This document shows positions 25,742-33,660 of a stretch of 35,614 nucleotides of DNA, one piece after another. Below the pieces are notes generated by a model, which was not told the origin of the DNA, ran no database searches, and was given only the letters and a program-made list of their open reading frames with translations. The stretch comes from an uncultured Bacteroides sp. (GTDB taxonomy: Bacteria; Bacteroidota; Bacteroidia; Bacteroidales; Bacteroidaceae), in contig CAMAFR010000024.1 of the NCBI GenBank assembly GCA_945833835.1, forward strand, positions 1 through 35,614, in the 5' to 3' direction. The first letter of the stretch is position 1. Each line of letters opens with the position of its first letter. The position numbers were made by a program, and so were the translations under genes.

Positions 25742-25801
25742 GGCGGACCGGGCCCCTGTTTTTTTTCTGTACGTCCAACCCAATTAAAAAAGACAAGCGA
25801 T

Positions 25802-27316
25802 ATGAACATCCGGACATGGACCGGCACCGGCCTCTGCGCGGCGTTGCTGCTGCTGGGGGCCTGCCGCCGGCCCGCGAATTACGAGAACGCCCTGCCCCGC
25901 GACGCAGCCTTGGTGGTGCAGGCCGACCTGGCCTCGATGGTGGGCAAGAGCGGCCTCGGCACCCGGGCGGGACAGACCGCCCTCGACCGCCTGAGCAGCG
26001 CGCTCAAGAGCGGCATGGAGGGCTCTGAAGAACTGATTGACAAGATGGTGCAGTCGCCCGCCGAGAGCGGCCTCGACCTCCGTGCCGGGGTCTACGTCTT
26101 TGCCGAGCCCCGCCTGGAGCGCAAGGGGCTGCTGGCCAAGGTGGCCGACGCCTCCCGGCTGCTGCGGCTGCTGGAGGCCCTCGGGCGGCAGCGGCTCTGC
26201 CAGGAGCCGCGCACCTCGGGCGGATGCACCTGGACCGTGCTGGGCAGCGTGCTGGTGGCCTGCACCGACGGGGCCTGCTTGGTCATGACCCCCGCCGCCG
26301 GCGAGGAGCCGGCCGACCTGCTCCCCACGGCCGCACGGCTGCTGCGCCAGCGCGAGGGCGAAGGCTTTGCCGCCACCGAGGACTACCGCCTCATGCGCCG
26401 CCAGCAGGCCGACATCGTGGCCTTCACCTCGATGGAGCTGCTCCCCCTGCCGCCCGAACTCACGATGGGCCTCTCTGCCGAGCTCCGGCAGGACGAGGTG
26501 AAATACATCTCCACCGTGCGCTTCGAGCCCGGCAAGGCCGTGGTGGACATCTGCCGCCACACCACCGACACGCTGATGAACGCCTTCACCGCCCGCTGCC
26601 TGGAGGCCACCGCCCCCGTGCAGGGCTCCTACCTCGACCGCTTCCCGGCCAACACCTTCTGCTGGATGACGGCCCGCGCCGACGGCGGACGCGTCTTCTC
26701 CCTGCTCACGGCCAACCCGGCCTTCAGGCAGCTGGCCGAGAACCCTGCCGTGCCGGTGGACATCGGGGCCCTGTTCCGCGCCGTGAAGGGCGACATGGCC
26801 CTGGCCCTGACCGACCTCTCGGGCGAGCATTTCATCGCCTGGGCCGACGTGACGGACGACCGCTTCCTCGCCACCTTCGAGGAGCTCAAGCCCTTGCTGG
26901 CCCTCACCCGCGGACAGGTGCGGCTCACCGGCGGCGACACGCCCCACTACGAGCTGCGCCTGGCCCCCGGCTTCCTGCCGGACCTGCCGGCCCCGTGCCG
27001 CAGCCTGTGGTTCGGCGTGAAGGACCACCGGTTCTACTTCACCAACGATGCCGACCTGAAGGAGGCCCGCGTGCTGGGACTGAGCCTGCGCGACAATCCT
27101 TGGGGGCCGCAGGTGGAGGGCAGCTATTTCTTCTTCGCCCTCAACGCCAACGTGGTGCACCGCACCTTTGCCGAGACCTTGAAGGGGCAGGGGGCGGCGG
27201 CGCAGCTGCTGGCCATCCTCGCCGGACTGGATTATCTGACTGTCCGTTCGTCCGACGGCATCAACGCCCGCGTGGAGCTGGTGATGAAGGACAAGAGCCG
27301 CAACTTCCTGTTTTAA
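25802..27316 (+). CDS. DUF4836 family lipoprotein
   Basis: A 504-aa predicted lipoprotein: signal MNIRTWTGTGLCAALLLLGA is followed by Cys21. The mature start, LPRDAALVVQADLASMVGKS, matches the IPxDAxxVxxxxxxSLxxKSG opening typical of DUF4836, a Bacteroidales family with no known function. The body is a long alpha/beta protein with alternating hydrophobic strands and no membrane span after the signal. It follows rsmE, a frequent arrangement in related genomes as far as I recall. A 32-bp perfect palindrome begins on the last base of its stop codon. Assignment is by sequence recognition. Confidence 0.85.
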   Translation: MNIRTWTGTGLCAALLLLGACRRPANYENALPRDAALVVQADLASMVGKSGLGTRAGQTALDRLSSALKSGMEGSEELIDKMVQSPAESGLDLRAGVYVFAEPRLERKGLLAKVADASRLLRLLEALGRQRLCQEPRTSGGCTWTVLGSVLVACTDGACLVMTPAAGEEPADLLPTAARLLRQREGEGFAATEDYRLMRRQQADIVAFTSMELLPLPPELTMGLSAELRQDEVKYISTVRFEPGKAVVDICRHTTDTLMNAFTARCLEATAPVQGSYLDRFPANTFCWMTARADGGRVFSLLTANPAFRQLAENPAVPVDIGALFRAVKGDMALALTDLSGEHFIAWADVTDDRFLATFEELKPLLALTRGQVRLTGGDTPHYELRLAPGFLPDLPAPCRSLWFGVKDHRFYFTNDADLKEARVLGLSLRDNPWGPQVEGSYFFFALNANVVHRTFAETLKGQGAAAQLLAILAGLDYLTVRSSDGINARVELVMKDKSRNFLF

Positions 27317-27347
27317 ATGAAGAACCGATTTAAATCGGTTCTTCATT
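27316..27347. terminator. 32-bp perfect palindrome overlapping the DUF4836 stop
   Basis: AATGAAGAACCGATTT and its exact reverse complement join without a loop. The left end overlaps the TAA stop. It lies between the convergent DUF4836 gene and the toxin-antitoxin operon and is probably a bidirectional terminator. Its outer bases (AATGAAGAA) match the edge of the REP composites further right. Confidence 0.6.
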
Positions 27348-27387
27348 CATCTTCTCGGTTGGTAATGTCTTGTCCCAGGCTGTTGTC

Positions 27388-27666
27388 TTATTTCCTATTT
27401 GCCCCAAAAAGTTCAGAAGGTGACCCCAGACGAACCAGGCTGATAATGTCTCCGTTCATCCAAATCAGGAGAAAATCACCGCCTATATGGCATTCCATAC
27501 AACCCTTGTATTGACCGGTCAACATGTGTGGTCGGAAGTTTTCCGGAATGGGTTCCTCGTTGGCCAGGCAGCGAAGTATTTCAAGCAGGGCTTCCATTTT
27601 TTTTCTCTGGTTGGCATACCGCTTGAGGTCCTTTTTATATTGGGTAGTAGGAAATATCTGCTTCAT
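27388..27666 (-). CDS. RelE/YafQ-family toxin with altered active site
   Basis: A 92-aa ribosome-dependent mRNA interferase of the RelE superfamily, YafQ branch, by family. The opening KQIFPTTQYKKDLKR and the segment PHMLTGQYKGCMECHIGGDF are characteristic. Three of the four YafQ catalytic positions are present: H47, H60 and D64. The fourth, the His in the C-terminal G(T/S)HS(D/E)LF motif, is Pro (P83 in LGSPSELFG; codon CCT). That predicts a weak or dead toxin, or a shifted mechanism. It overlaps the antitoxin gene by an ATGA, the normal antitoxin-first layout. Base composition is clearly AT-richer than its neighbours. Confidence 0.88.
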   Translation of the reverse strand: MKQIFPTTQYKKDLKRYANQRKKMEALLEILRCLANEEPIPENFRPHMLTGQYKGCMECHIGGDFLLIWMNGDIISLVRLGSPSELFGANRK

Positions 27667-27947
27667 AGACCCATTGATTTGAGCATGTTGTCAACGCTGG
27701 ACAGGTCGATGGGCTTCATGTCGAGTTTTCCTTCGCTATAAGCCTTCTGTTGTTCTCTTGCTTCTTCTACGGCCGCTATCGTAGTGCTTTCTGCTGTATC
27801 ATGATACATTACATTCAGAAGAATGCTTTCCACGAAGTTGTTCAGACTGCGGTTGCTTGCCTTGGCGGCCACCTTCATTTTTTCTACCAGTTCCGCATTG
27901 AGACGGAAGGATGTAGATACCTTTATCCCTGTTTTCACAACTGTCAT
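27663..27947 (-). CDS. RelB/DinJ-like ribbon-helix-helix antitoxin
   Basis: A 94-aa protein, cognate antitoxin of the RelE/YafQ-type toxin by position and overlap. Residues about 8-50 (VSTSFRLNAELVEKMKVAAK and SLNNFVESILLNVMY) fit a ribbon-helix-helix DNA-binding domain. The C-terminal part (KLDMKPIDLSSVDNMLKSMG) is likely the toxin-wrapping segment. Start at 27947 is preferred over 27995 because the extension is AT-rich leader and lies across the likely operator. It would repress its own promoter. Confidence 0.87.
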   Translation of the reverse strand: MTVVKTGIKVSTSFRLNAELVEKMKVAAKASNRSLNNFVESILLNVMYHDTAESTTIAAVEEAREQQKAYSEGKLDMKPIDLSSVDNMLKSMGL

Positions 27948-27954
27948 ATTATTG

Positions 27955-27975
27955 TTGTATGCGAATGTAATACAA
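27955..27975. promoter_or_regulatory. Candidate antitoxin operator
   Basis: TTGTAT and ATACAA are exact inverted arms across 9 bp, starting 8 bp before the antitoxin gene. The site overlaps a TACTTTG sequence on the minus strand that could be part of the promoter. A ribbon-helix-helix autorepressor would fit. Confidence 0.35.
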
Positions 27976-28096
27976 AGTATTTGATAATACAACATTTTAT
28001 GATGTCTTTTGTTTGCAGATTCCGAAACATCCCTTATTTTGCATGACGGAGGACTACAAACCTACGGACAATGCCCGCGGTGTTTTTCATCATTTA

Positions 28097-28127
28097 TTTG
28101 CATGGCCCGAAAATGTGATTACCTTTG
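28097..28127 (+). promoter_or_regulatory. Promoter of the ABC transporter operon
   Basis: TTTG at 28097-28100, 19 bp, TACCTTTG at 28120-28127: a full match to the Bacteroidota sigma-A consensus. Transcription would start near 28134, giving a ~150-nt leader that carries a whole REP element. Confidence 0.65.
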
Positions 28128-28132
28128 CGGCT

Positions 28133-28246
28133 AAATGAAGAATCTTCTTCCGCCCTTGTCATCCTGAGCGATAGCGAAGGATCTGTCCACACAGCGCAGC
28201 GAACACCGTAACGGTCTACAGATGTTTCGCTCCGCTCAACATGACA
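28133..28246. repeat. REP composite element, copy 1
   Basis: AAATGAAGAATCTTC, then a long imperfect inverted repeat: TGTCATCCTGAGCGATAGCG with AAGGATCTGT on the left, and ACAGATGTTTCGCT with CGCTCAACATGACA on the right. The centre contains the palindrome ACCGT-A-ACGGT. It is fully inside the leader of the ABC operon. Confidence 0.85.
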
Positions 28247-28282
28247 GACGGGGAGGCATAATAAATAAAAACGAAAAAGACA

Positions 28283-28951
28283 ATGAAAAAGGAAACGGCT
28301 TTTTCCATTCAGCGCATCGAATGGAGGCAGGTGTCGCCGCGCGTGTTTGCCGGACGCGGCGACCTGCGGTCCGACATCTGGCAGCGGCAGGTCACTTTCG
28401 AGCGGGGCCGCACGTACCTCATCGAGGCGGCGTCGGGCACCGGCAAGTCGTCGCTGTGCGGCTTCGTCTACGGCTGCCGGCGCGACTACGACGGCACCCT
28501 GCTGTTCGACGGGACGGACATCCGCACCCTCACGACCGCCCGCTGGACGTGCCTGCGCCGCGGCGCGCTGGCCATGCTCTTCCAGGACCTGCGCCTCTTC
28601 CCCGAGCTCACCGCCTGGGAGAACGTGCAGCTCAAGAACCGGCTCACCGGCTGCCATACCGACGAGACCCTCCGCCATTGGTTCTGCCGGCTGGGCATCG
28701 ACAGCCTGGCCGACCGGCCTGCCTGCCGGCTGTCTTACGGGCAGCAGCAGCGGGTGGCCTTCCTCCGTGCCCTGTGCCAGCCCTTCGACTTCCTGTTCCT
28801 CGACGAGCCTGTGAGCCACCTCGATGCCGGCAACGCCGCCGCCATGGCCGACCTGCTGCGCGAGGAGGCCGGCCGCCGCGGGGCAGGGGTGGTGGTCACC
28901 TCCATCGGCCACCGCCTGGAGCTGGACTACGACACGGTCTTTGCCCTCTGA
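28283..28951 (+). CDS. ABC transporter ATP-binding protein
   Basis: A 222-aa ATPase of the LolD/MacB/FtsE type by size and pairing. Walker A is AASGTGKSS (49-57), with Ala where the first Gly is usual. The Q-loop is MLFQDLRLFPELT (Q101). The signature is LSYGQQQRVAFLRAL (150-164), with Tyr instead of the usual Gly. Walker B is DFLFLDEP (D174, E175), D-loop SHLD, and H-loop H210. All catalytic residues are present, so it should hydrolyse ATP. The permease gene follows after 56 bp. The substrate is unknown. Confidence 0.92.
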   Translation: MKKETAFSIQRIEWRQVSPRVFAGRGDLRSDIWQRQVTFERGRTYLIEAASGTGKSSLCGFVYGCRRDYDGTLLFDGTDIRTLTTARWTCLRRGALAMLFQDLRLFPELTAWENVQLKNRLTGCHTDETLRHWFCRLGIDSLADRPACRLSYGQQQRVAFLRALCQPFDFLFLDEPVSHLDAGNAAAMADLLREEAGRRGAGVVVTSIGHRLELDYDTVFAL

Positions 28952-29007
28952 TGCCAGCTCCGCCGCCACCGCCACAAGAATAACAACGAAAAAAAAGAAG
29001 AAAACGC

Positions 29008-30189
29008 ATGATGATTTGGAAACTATTGAGGCAGCACGTCAGCCCCGGACAGCTGGCCGGTTTCACCCTGGCCAACCTCTTCGGCACCGCCGTGGTGCTG
29101 CTCGGACTGCAGTTTTATGCCGATGTGTCGCCCCTCCTCACCGGGGGCGGCAGCTTCATGAAGAAAGACTATCTCGTGGTGAGCCGCCGGGTGAGCACGC
29201 TCGGCACCCTGACGGGCACCGCCGCCACCTTCGGTCCGCACGAGGTGGACGACCTCGCCGCACAGCCCTTCGCGCGCAGTGTGGGCGCGTTCGTGCCCGC
29301 CCGCTTCAAGGTCACCGCCGGCGTGTCGGTGCAGGGGCTGGACTTCGCCACCGAGCTCTTTTTCGAGGCCGTGCCCGACCGCTTTGTGGACCACCGTCCC
29401 GAGGGCTGGGGCTTCCGCCCCGAGGACGACACGCTGCCCATCGTCCTGCCGCGCAGCTACCTGAACCTCTACAACTTCGGGTTCGCCCGGAGCCGGCGGA
29501 TGCCCCAGCTCTCTGAGGGGGTCATGGGGCTGCTGGACCTGCGCGTGCTGGTGCGGGGCAGGGGCGGCTCGCGCCGGCTGCAGGGGCGCATCGTGGGCTT
29601 CTCTGACCGCCTGAACACCATTCTCGTGCCCGAGGACTTCCTGCGGTGGGCCAACCGCACCTACGGCGACGAGGCCGACCCGCGCCCGTCGCGGCTCATC
29701 GTTGAGGTGGACAACCCCGCCGACGACCGCATTGCCCGCTACTGCAAGGCCAAGGGCTACGACACCGAGGACGGCCGCCTCGACGCGGGCAAGACCACGT
29801 GGCTCCTCAAGACGCTCACGGGCATCGTGCTCACGGTGGGGCTGCTCATCAGCCTGCTCTCGTTCTACCTGCTCCTGCTGAGCGTCTTCCTGCTCCTGCA
29901 GAAGAACCTGGCCAAGCTGGAGACGCTGCTGCTCATCGGCTACTCGCCGGCGCAGGTGGCCCGCCCCTACCAGCTGCTGGCGGCGGGGCTGGGCGCAGTG
30001 TCGCTCGTGGCGGCGGCAGCGGTGGCGGCGGCGGTGCGGGCGGTGTGGCTCGACACCCTGCAGGGCGTGTTCCCGGCCTTGGCGGCGGGCTCGGTGCTGC
30101 CGGCGGCGGGCGCGGGCGTGGCGCTGTATGCGCTGGTGTCGGCGTTGGCGGCCTTCCTCATCCGCCGGCGGGTGGACCGCCTGTTCTGA
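29008..30189 (+). CDS. FtsX/MacB-like ABC transporter permease
   Basis: A 393-aa membrane protein with the layout of FtsX-like permeases: TM1 near the N terminus (about 18-40, GFTLANLFGTAVVLLGLQFY), a ~220-residue periplasmic domain, then three C-terminal TM helices. The first of these is around 268-300 (LTGIVLTVGLLISLLSFYLL) and the last two are very Ala/Val-rich (about 318-385). The segment KNLAKLETLLLIGYSPAQVA after TM2 corresponds to the cytoplasmic coupling region that contacts the ATPase. The family extracts lipoproteins, exports peptides or signals to cell-wall enzymes; which applies here is not clear. Two start codons in a row (29008, 29011) are possible. Confidence 0.88.
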   Translation: MMIWKLLRQHVSPGQLAGFTLANLFGTAVVLLGLQFYADVSPLLTGGGSFMKKDYLVVSRRVSTLGTLTGTAATFGPHEVDDLAAQPFARSVGAFVPARFKVTAGVSVQGLDFATELFFEAVPDRFVDHRPEGWGFRPEDDTLPIVLPRSYLNLYNFGFARSRRMPQLSEGVMGLLDLRVLVRGRGGSRRLQGRIVGFSDRLNTILVPEDFLRWANRTYGDEADPRPSRLIVEVDNPADDRIARYCKAKGYDTEDGRLDAGKTTWLLKTLTGIVLTVGLLISLLSFYLLLLSVFLLLQKNLAKLETLLLIGYSPAQVARPYQLLAAGLGAVSLVAAAAVAAAVRAVWLDTLQGVFPALAAGSVLPAAGAGVALYALVSALAAFLIRRRVDRLF

Positions 30190-30202
30190 CCGCCGCTCCC
30201 CC

Positions 30203-30640
30203 TCAGCGGACGGGGCCGGTGCCGAAGAGCGTCACCTCCAGCGTCACGGGGGCGCCGGTGCGCCAGGCCTCCTGCAGCAGGGCCCACAGCCGCCCGAAGG
30301 CGGCGCGCGAGTCGCTGAGTCCGGCCACCAGCCGGTAGCGGCGGGTGCCCACCAGGATGCAGCCCTGCGTGTCGGCCACAAAGTTGCCGGTGTGCAGCAT
30401 CACCCCCTCGAAGTGGGGCACGTCTGCCAGGTAAGGCATCGGGCGGTTGAACCGGGGCGAGTGGCGGAGCTCCACGGCGTAGGTGCCGCAGGGGATGGCC
30501 GTCTTGCCCCTCACTTTCTTCTCGCGGGCCCAGTCGATGGTGCGGGGCTCCAGGGTGTCGCACAGGTAGTGCCCGTCGGCGTAGAGGCGGCCGATGGTGG
30601 CCGTCGCGGTCAGTTCTTTTCTAATCAGTCTTAATTCCAT
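30203..30640 (-). CDS. DUF5675 family protein with HxGN...GCI motif
   Basis: A 145-aa protein of the DUF5675 family, common in phages and mobile regions. Conserved features seen are TLEPRTIDWAREKKVRGKTA, IPCGTYAVELRHSPRF, and the His/Cys motif VMLHTGNFVADTQGCILVG (H83, C94). The last recalls the catalytic His and Cys of YkuD L,D-transpeptidases, suggesting a peptidoglycan-acting or lysis-related enzyme, though this is inference. The start at 30640 is chosen because homology-like sequence begins there; the upstream extension runs through non-coding DNA. It is the last gene of the accessory minus-strand region, separated from the primase-like gene by a REP composite. Confidence 0.78.
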   Translation of the reverse strand: MELRLIRKELTATATIGRLYADGHYLCDTLEPRTIDWAREKKVRGKTAIPCGTYAVELRHSPRFNRPMPYLADVPHFEGVMLHTGNFVADTQGCILVGTRRYRLVAGLSDSRAAFGRLWALLQEAWRTGAPVTLEVTLFGTGPVR

Positions 30641-31013
30641 AAAGCATTGTCGTTGGTTAGGGTTTTGTAAAAAAATAGGTCTTTTCTCGGAATGGGCGGG
30701 GGCTGTCCGAGCACCCTTTTCGGGCTTTCCTTTGTGTCCTGTCATCTCAGGTAAATGAAGAATGAAGAACGAAGAATGAAGAATCTTCCTCCGAAATTGT
30801 CATCCTGAGCGAAGTGAAGGATCTGTCCACACTGCGCGGCGAACACCGTAACGGTGGACAGATGAAGCGTGTGAAGATGATTCTTCATTTTTCATTTTTC
30901 ATTCTTCATTTAAAGGTCTGTCGGCATCCAGTGGGTGTTTACAGATGTTTCGCTTCGCCCGGCCTGACAGAAGGAGCGTTCTTCTCAGGTCCTCGGGACA
31001 GTCTGGGGGGGCG
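30641..31013. repeat. Gap with REP composite element, copy 2
   Basis: The repeat runs from 30753 to 30969. It starts AAATGAAGAATGAAGAACGA, identical for 38 bp to the copy at 33661. It then has the TGTCATCCTGAGCG and ACCGTAACGGT core, a reversed edge (CATTCTTCATTT, 30900-30911) that pairs with the start, and a second right half GTTTACAGATGTTTCGCTTC ending in CTGACA. The rest of the gap shows no gene and no clear promoter. Confidence 0.85.
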
Positions 31014-33296
31014 TCACAGGTCGGTGCCGGACATGCGGTTGGTGATGTCGCCGTCGGGCGACTCATAGTCCACATAGCCCCGTTTGCGCCACACGCGCAG
31101 CAGGTCTCGCGCGTTGCTCACCTGCCGCCCGTTGGGCTTGCGCAGCCGTTCCAGGTCGGCCAGGCGGAAGTGCGGCGGCAGTTGCGAGAGCAGGTTCTGC
31201 TGGCGGCACACGCGCGCCTTGCATCCCTCCTCGTAGAGCTCGCTGTCCAGCTGCGGCCCGAAGATGCGCATCTTGCACCACAGGTCGTAGCGCAATGACC
31301 AGGCCACGTACTGCTCTATCTGCCTGGACCACCGGCCTCCGCCGAGCAGGAAGAGCACCATGCCCTTGAGCCAGGCTATCACGGTGGCGCGGTAGCTCAG
31401 CACGAGGTAGGCCTCCGAGTCGTAGAGCGAGGCCAGCCGCTCGTTCTCGTCGGCCAGGCGCAGGGCCAGCCGGTTGGCCTGCGGGCAGAGCACCAGTCCG
31501 CTGGCCTTGTCGAGGCGTTCCACGTAGGTGCGCACCATCTCGGCGTAGGCCTCGTCATACTCGCCGAACTCGGGCAGGCGGGCGTCCACCGGCTTGACGA
31601 TGGTAGAGAGCGAGAGGCGCGTCACGGTGCCGTCGTTCACGCCCCGCCCGAAGAAGCGGCGGCAGTTGGCCAGGGTGGTCGAGGCGTTGAAGTTGAAGCG
31701 CAGCGGGGCGATGCCCGTCACCGCGTCGGGGCCCACGCGCTCCTGTCCGTGCAGGGAGTTGTCGAACGCCTTGCGGATGAGGATGCTCACCTGTTCGGGG
31801 GTGCCGCGCGAGGTGATCTGCTTGAGCGTGTCGAGCTCGTCACACTGGGTGTAGAGGTAGCGTCCGCCGTTGCGGGCGGCGTCGGCCACGCGCTGGTTGA
31901 AGACGGCGTCCGTAAGGTTGTCGATGAGCACCTGTATGCAGATGTCCGTGGGGCGCGGCTGTCGGTTCTGCTTGGACGAGGGGTTGCGGGCCTTCCACTC
32001 CTGCTCGCGGTCGCGGCTGGTGCGGTCGCGCTGCAGGAGGTCTTCGAGCAGGAAGGCGATGGGGCGGCGGATGCACCCCTTGCCGATGGACATGGGGGCC
32101 ACGAGCACGTTCATGAAGGTGGCCTCGTGCTCCACGTTGTCCCAGTAGCGGAAGCGCACCCCGTGCAGGTGGGCGGCCAGGGCGGGGAACACCGCCTCGC
32201 AGATGGCCGGGCGGTAGTAGTCGGGGGCCTTGGCCGAGAGCGAGCGCAGTGGCTCGGGCAGGGGGTGGGGCAGTGCGGGCGGCACGTCGGCGGTGAGCGA
32301 GCGGCTGTCGTCGGGCAGCGGCGGGCGCTGCTCGTCGAGCGCCTGCAGCACCTGCCTCATGCGGAAGGACATCCCCCGGCGGGGCTCGTTGTTGGCGTTC
32401 TCAAGGGTGCGGGCCCACTCGTCGGCGGGCAGTCCCGCATAGCGGGGGATGAGGGCCCGCAGTCGGTCGATGCGGTAGTCGCAGATGCAGCGCAGGGCCT
32501 TGGCCAGCTCGAAGGTGAGCACGTTGCGGTTGCCCTCGATGGGGGTCTCGCCCCCGTTGTAGAGCCCGAAGTACTTGTCGATGATGGCGGCGAAGGTGTG
32601 TCCGCGGTAGGTGGCCGTGGCGGCCTCGGGCGTCACCTCCCCCGCCGGCTCCTGCGGCGTTTCCGGCGTGGCGGGTTCCTGCGGCGTGTCGGGGGTGGCC
32701 GTTGGCGTTTCCGTTGGCGTGGCCGTTGTCGTCGGGGTGTCGGGCATCGGCGTCGGGGTGCCGGTCAAGAAGAGTCGGTCGTCGAGGTAGAGGAGGTCTT
32801 GCGGGTCGGCGGTGGTGGTGAAGAACACGCGGGTGATGTCCTTCGCCCCGTGGTCGAACTCCACGCCCAGCAGGCCGGCGGCCCATTGCAGGTTCTGCTC
32901 CTGCGTCAGTGCGGGGCGGCGGCGGAACACGATGTGGAATCCCTTGCGGGCCGAGCGTTCGAGCAGCAGCAGTCCCAGCTCGTCCTTGCGTGCCAGCACG
33001 GTGGCGGGCAGGGCGGCGGTCTTGGCGGCGCAGTCGGGGTCGTCGGGGCTGAAGTCGAGGTCCATCCCCACGGTGTCCGTCATCTGTGTGGCCCCCTTCA
33101 GCCGTCCCCCTTCGGCGGGCAGGCACGAGTAGTTCATTTGCAGCAGGCGGCGTTTGGCGGCCTCGTCGCCCTGTCGGGCGGCCTCCGTGTGGCGGCGGTT
33201 GGCGGGGTCGTTGCGCAGGGCCAGGTATTCGGCCCTGCTGGTCACGGCGCGCATCAGTTTGGCGCCGTTCTGGTAGTAGATGCAGTGGCAGCTCAT
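31014..33296 (-). CDS. BT4734/VirE-N type primase-like protein with ATPase domain
   Basis: A 760-aa protein of the BT4734-N/VirE-N group, found in Bacteroidales mobile elements. Residues ~15-175 resemble an archaeo-eukaryotic primase fold: D79 and D81 in GMDLDFSPDD, then SARKGFHIVF with S115 and H121, then ITRVFFTT. A Pro/Thr-rich linker (about 179-225) follows. The segment GNRNVLTFELAKALRCICDY looks like a PriCT-type helical domain. The C-terminal half has a P-loop-like stretch LVAPMSIGKGCIRRP (398-412) and a Walker-B-like LYTQCDELDTL. I infer a replication initiator/primase-ATPase. It follows the small OB-fold gene by 24 bp. Domain calls are by eye; catalytic activity is unproven. Confidence 0.82.
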   Translation of the reverse strand: MSCHCIYYQNGAKLMRAVTSRAEYLALRNDPANRRHTEAARQGDEAAKRRLLQMNYSCLPAEGGRLKGATQMTDTVGMDLDFSPDDPDCAAKTAALPATVLARKDELGLLLLERSARKGFHIVFRRRPALTQEQNLQWAAGLLGVEFDHGAKDITRVFFTTTADPQDLLYLDDRLFLTGTPTPMPDTPTTTATPTETPTATPDTPQEPATPETPQEPAGEVTPEAATATYRGHTFAAIIDKYFGLYNGGETPIEGNRNVLTFELAKALRCICDYRIDRLRALIPRYAGLPADEWARTLENANNEPRRGMSFRMRQVLQALDEQRPPLPDDSRSLTADVPPALPHPLPEPLRSLSAKAPDYYRPAICEAVFPALAAHLHGVRFRYWDNVEHEATFMNVLVAPMSIGKGCIRRPIAFLLEDLLQRDRTSRDREQEWKARNPSSKQNRQPRPTDICIQVLIDNLTDAVFNQRVADAARNGGRYLYTQCDELDTLKQITSRGTPEQVSILIRKAFDNSLHGQERVGPDAVTGIAPLRFNFNASTTLANCRRFFGRGVNDGTVTRLSLSTIVKPVDARLPEFGEYDEAYAEMVRTYVERLDKASGLVLCPQANRLALRLADENERLASLYDSEAYLVLSYRATVIAWLKGMVLFLLGGGRWSRQIEQYVAWSLRYDLWCKMRIFGPQLDSELYEEGCKARVCRQQNLLSQLPPHFRLADLERLRKPNGRQVSNARDLLRVWRKRGYVDYESPDGDITNRMSGTDL

Positions 33297-33320
33297 GGTG
33301 TGCGGTGTGTGTCGGGGTTG

Positions 33321-33605
33321 TCAGCATCGGTCCATTCGCCAGCATCTGTTCTCCTGCACGTACAGGCAGCGTCCGTCGTGGGTGTTGAAGGCGCGCACGG
33401 TGGCGGTGTAGCCCACGTCCACCAGGTCGCCCTCCTGTATGCCCTTCACGGTGGCGGTGCGGTCGCCCGTGCAGCGCAGCAGCAGTTGGTTGGGATATTG
33501 CACGTCGGCCAGGTCTTCCACAATGATTTCCTGGCTCTTCCACTCTCCCCGCGCGTTCGTGCCGCTCTGCAGGGGGAGGATTTTCTTCACTCTGAATTTC
33601 GTCAT
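33321..33605 (-). CDS. DUF3127-like OB-fold (SSB-like) protein
   Basis: A 94-aa protein that lines up with the OB-fold of the DUF3127 protein at 10850: RVKKILPLQSGTNARGEWKS with QEIIVED against KVIAVLEPRGGVSRNGNEWK with VQEYVIET, a shared YP before the central strands, and a closing YVQENRCWRM against NSIRAWKVER. It lacks the linker and DDLPF tail. I infer a small single-strand-binding protein that works with the primase-like protein encoded 24 bp downstream in the same operon. Its leader holds a TTTACAA heptad repeat. Confidence 0.75.
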   Translation of the reverse strand: MTKFRVKKILPLQSGTNARGEWKSQEIIVEDLADVQYPNQLLLRCTGDRTATVKGIQEGDLVDVGYTATVRAFNTHDGRCLYVQENRCWRMDRC

Positions 33606-33611
33606 GGTTCT

Positions 33612-33646
33612 TTTACAATTTACAATTTACAATTTATAATTTACAA
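33612..33646 (+). repeat. Heptanucleotide repeat (TTTACAA)5
   Basis: Five tandem 7-bp units, the fourth being TTTATAA, in the leader directly before the OB-fold gene (which reads as TTGTAAA on the coding strand). It ends at the edge of the next REP composite. Confidence 0.85.
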
Positions 33647-33660
33647 TGAAGAGCGTTTGA

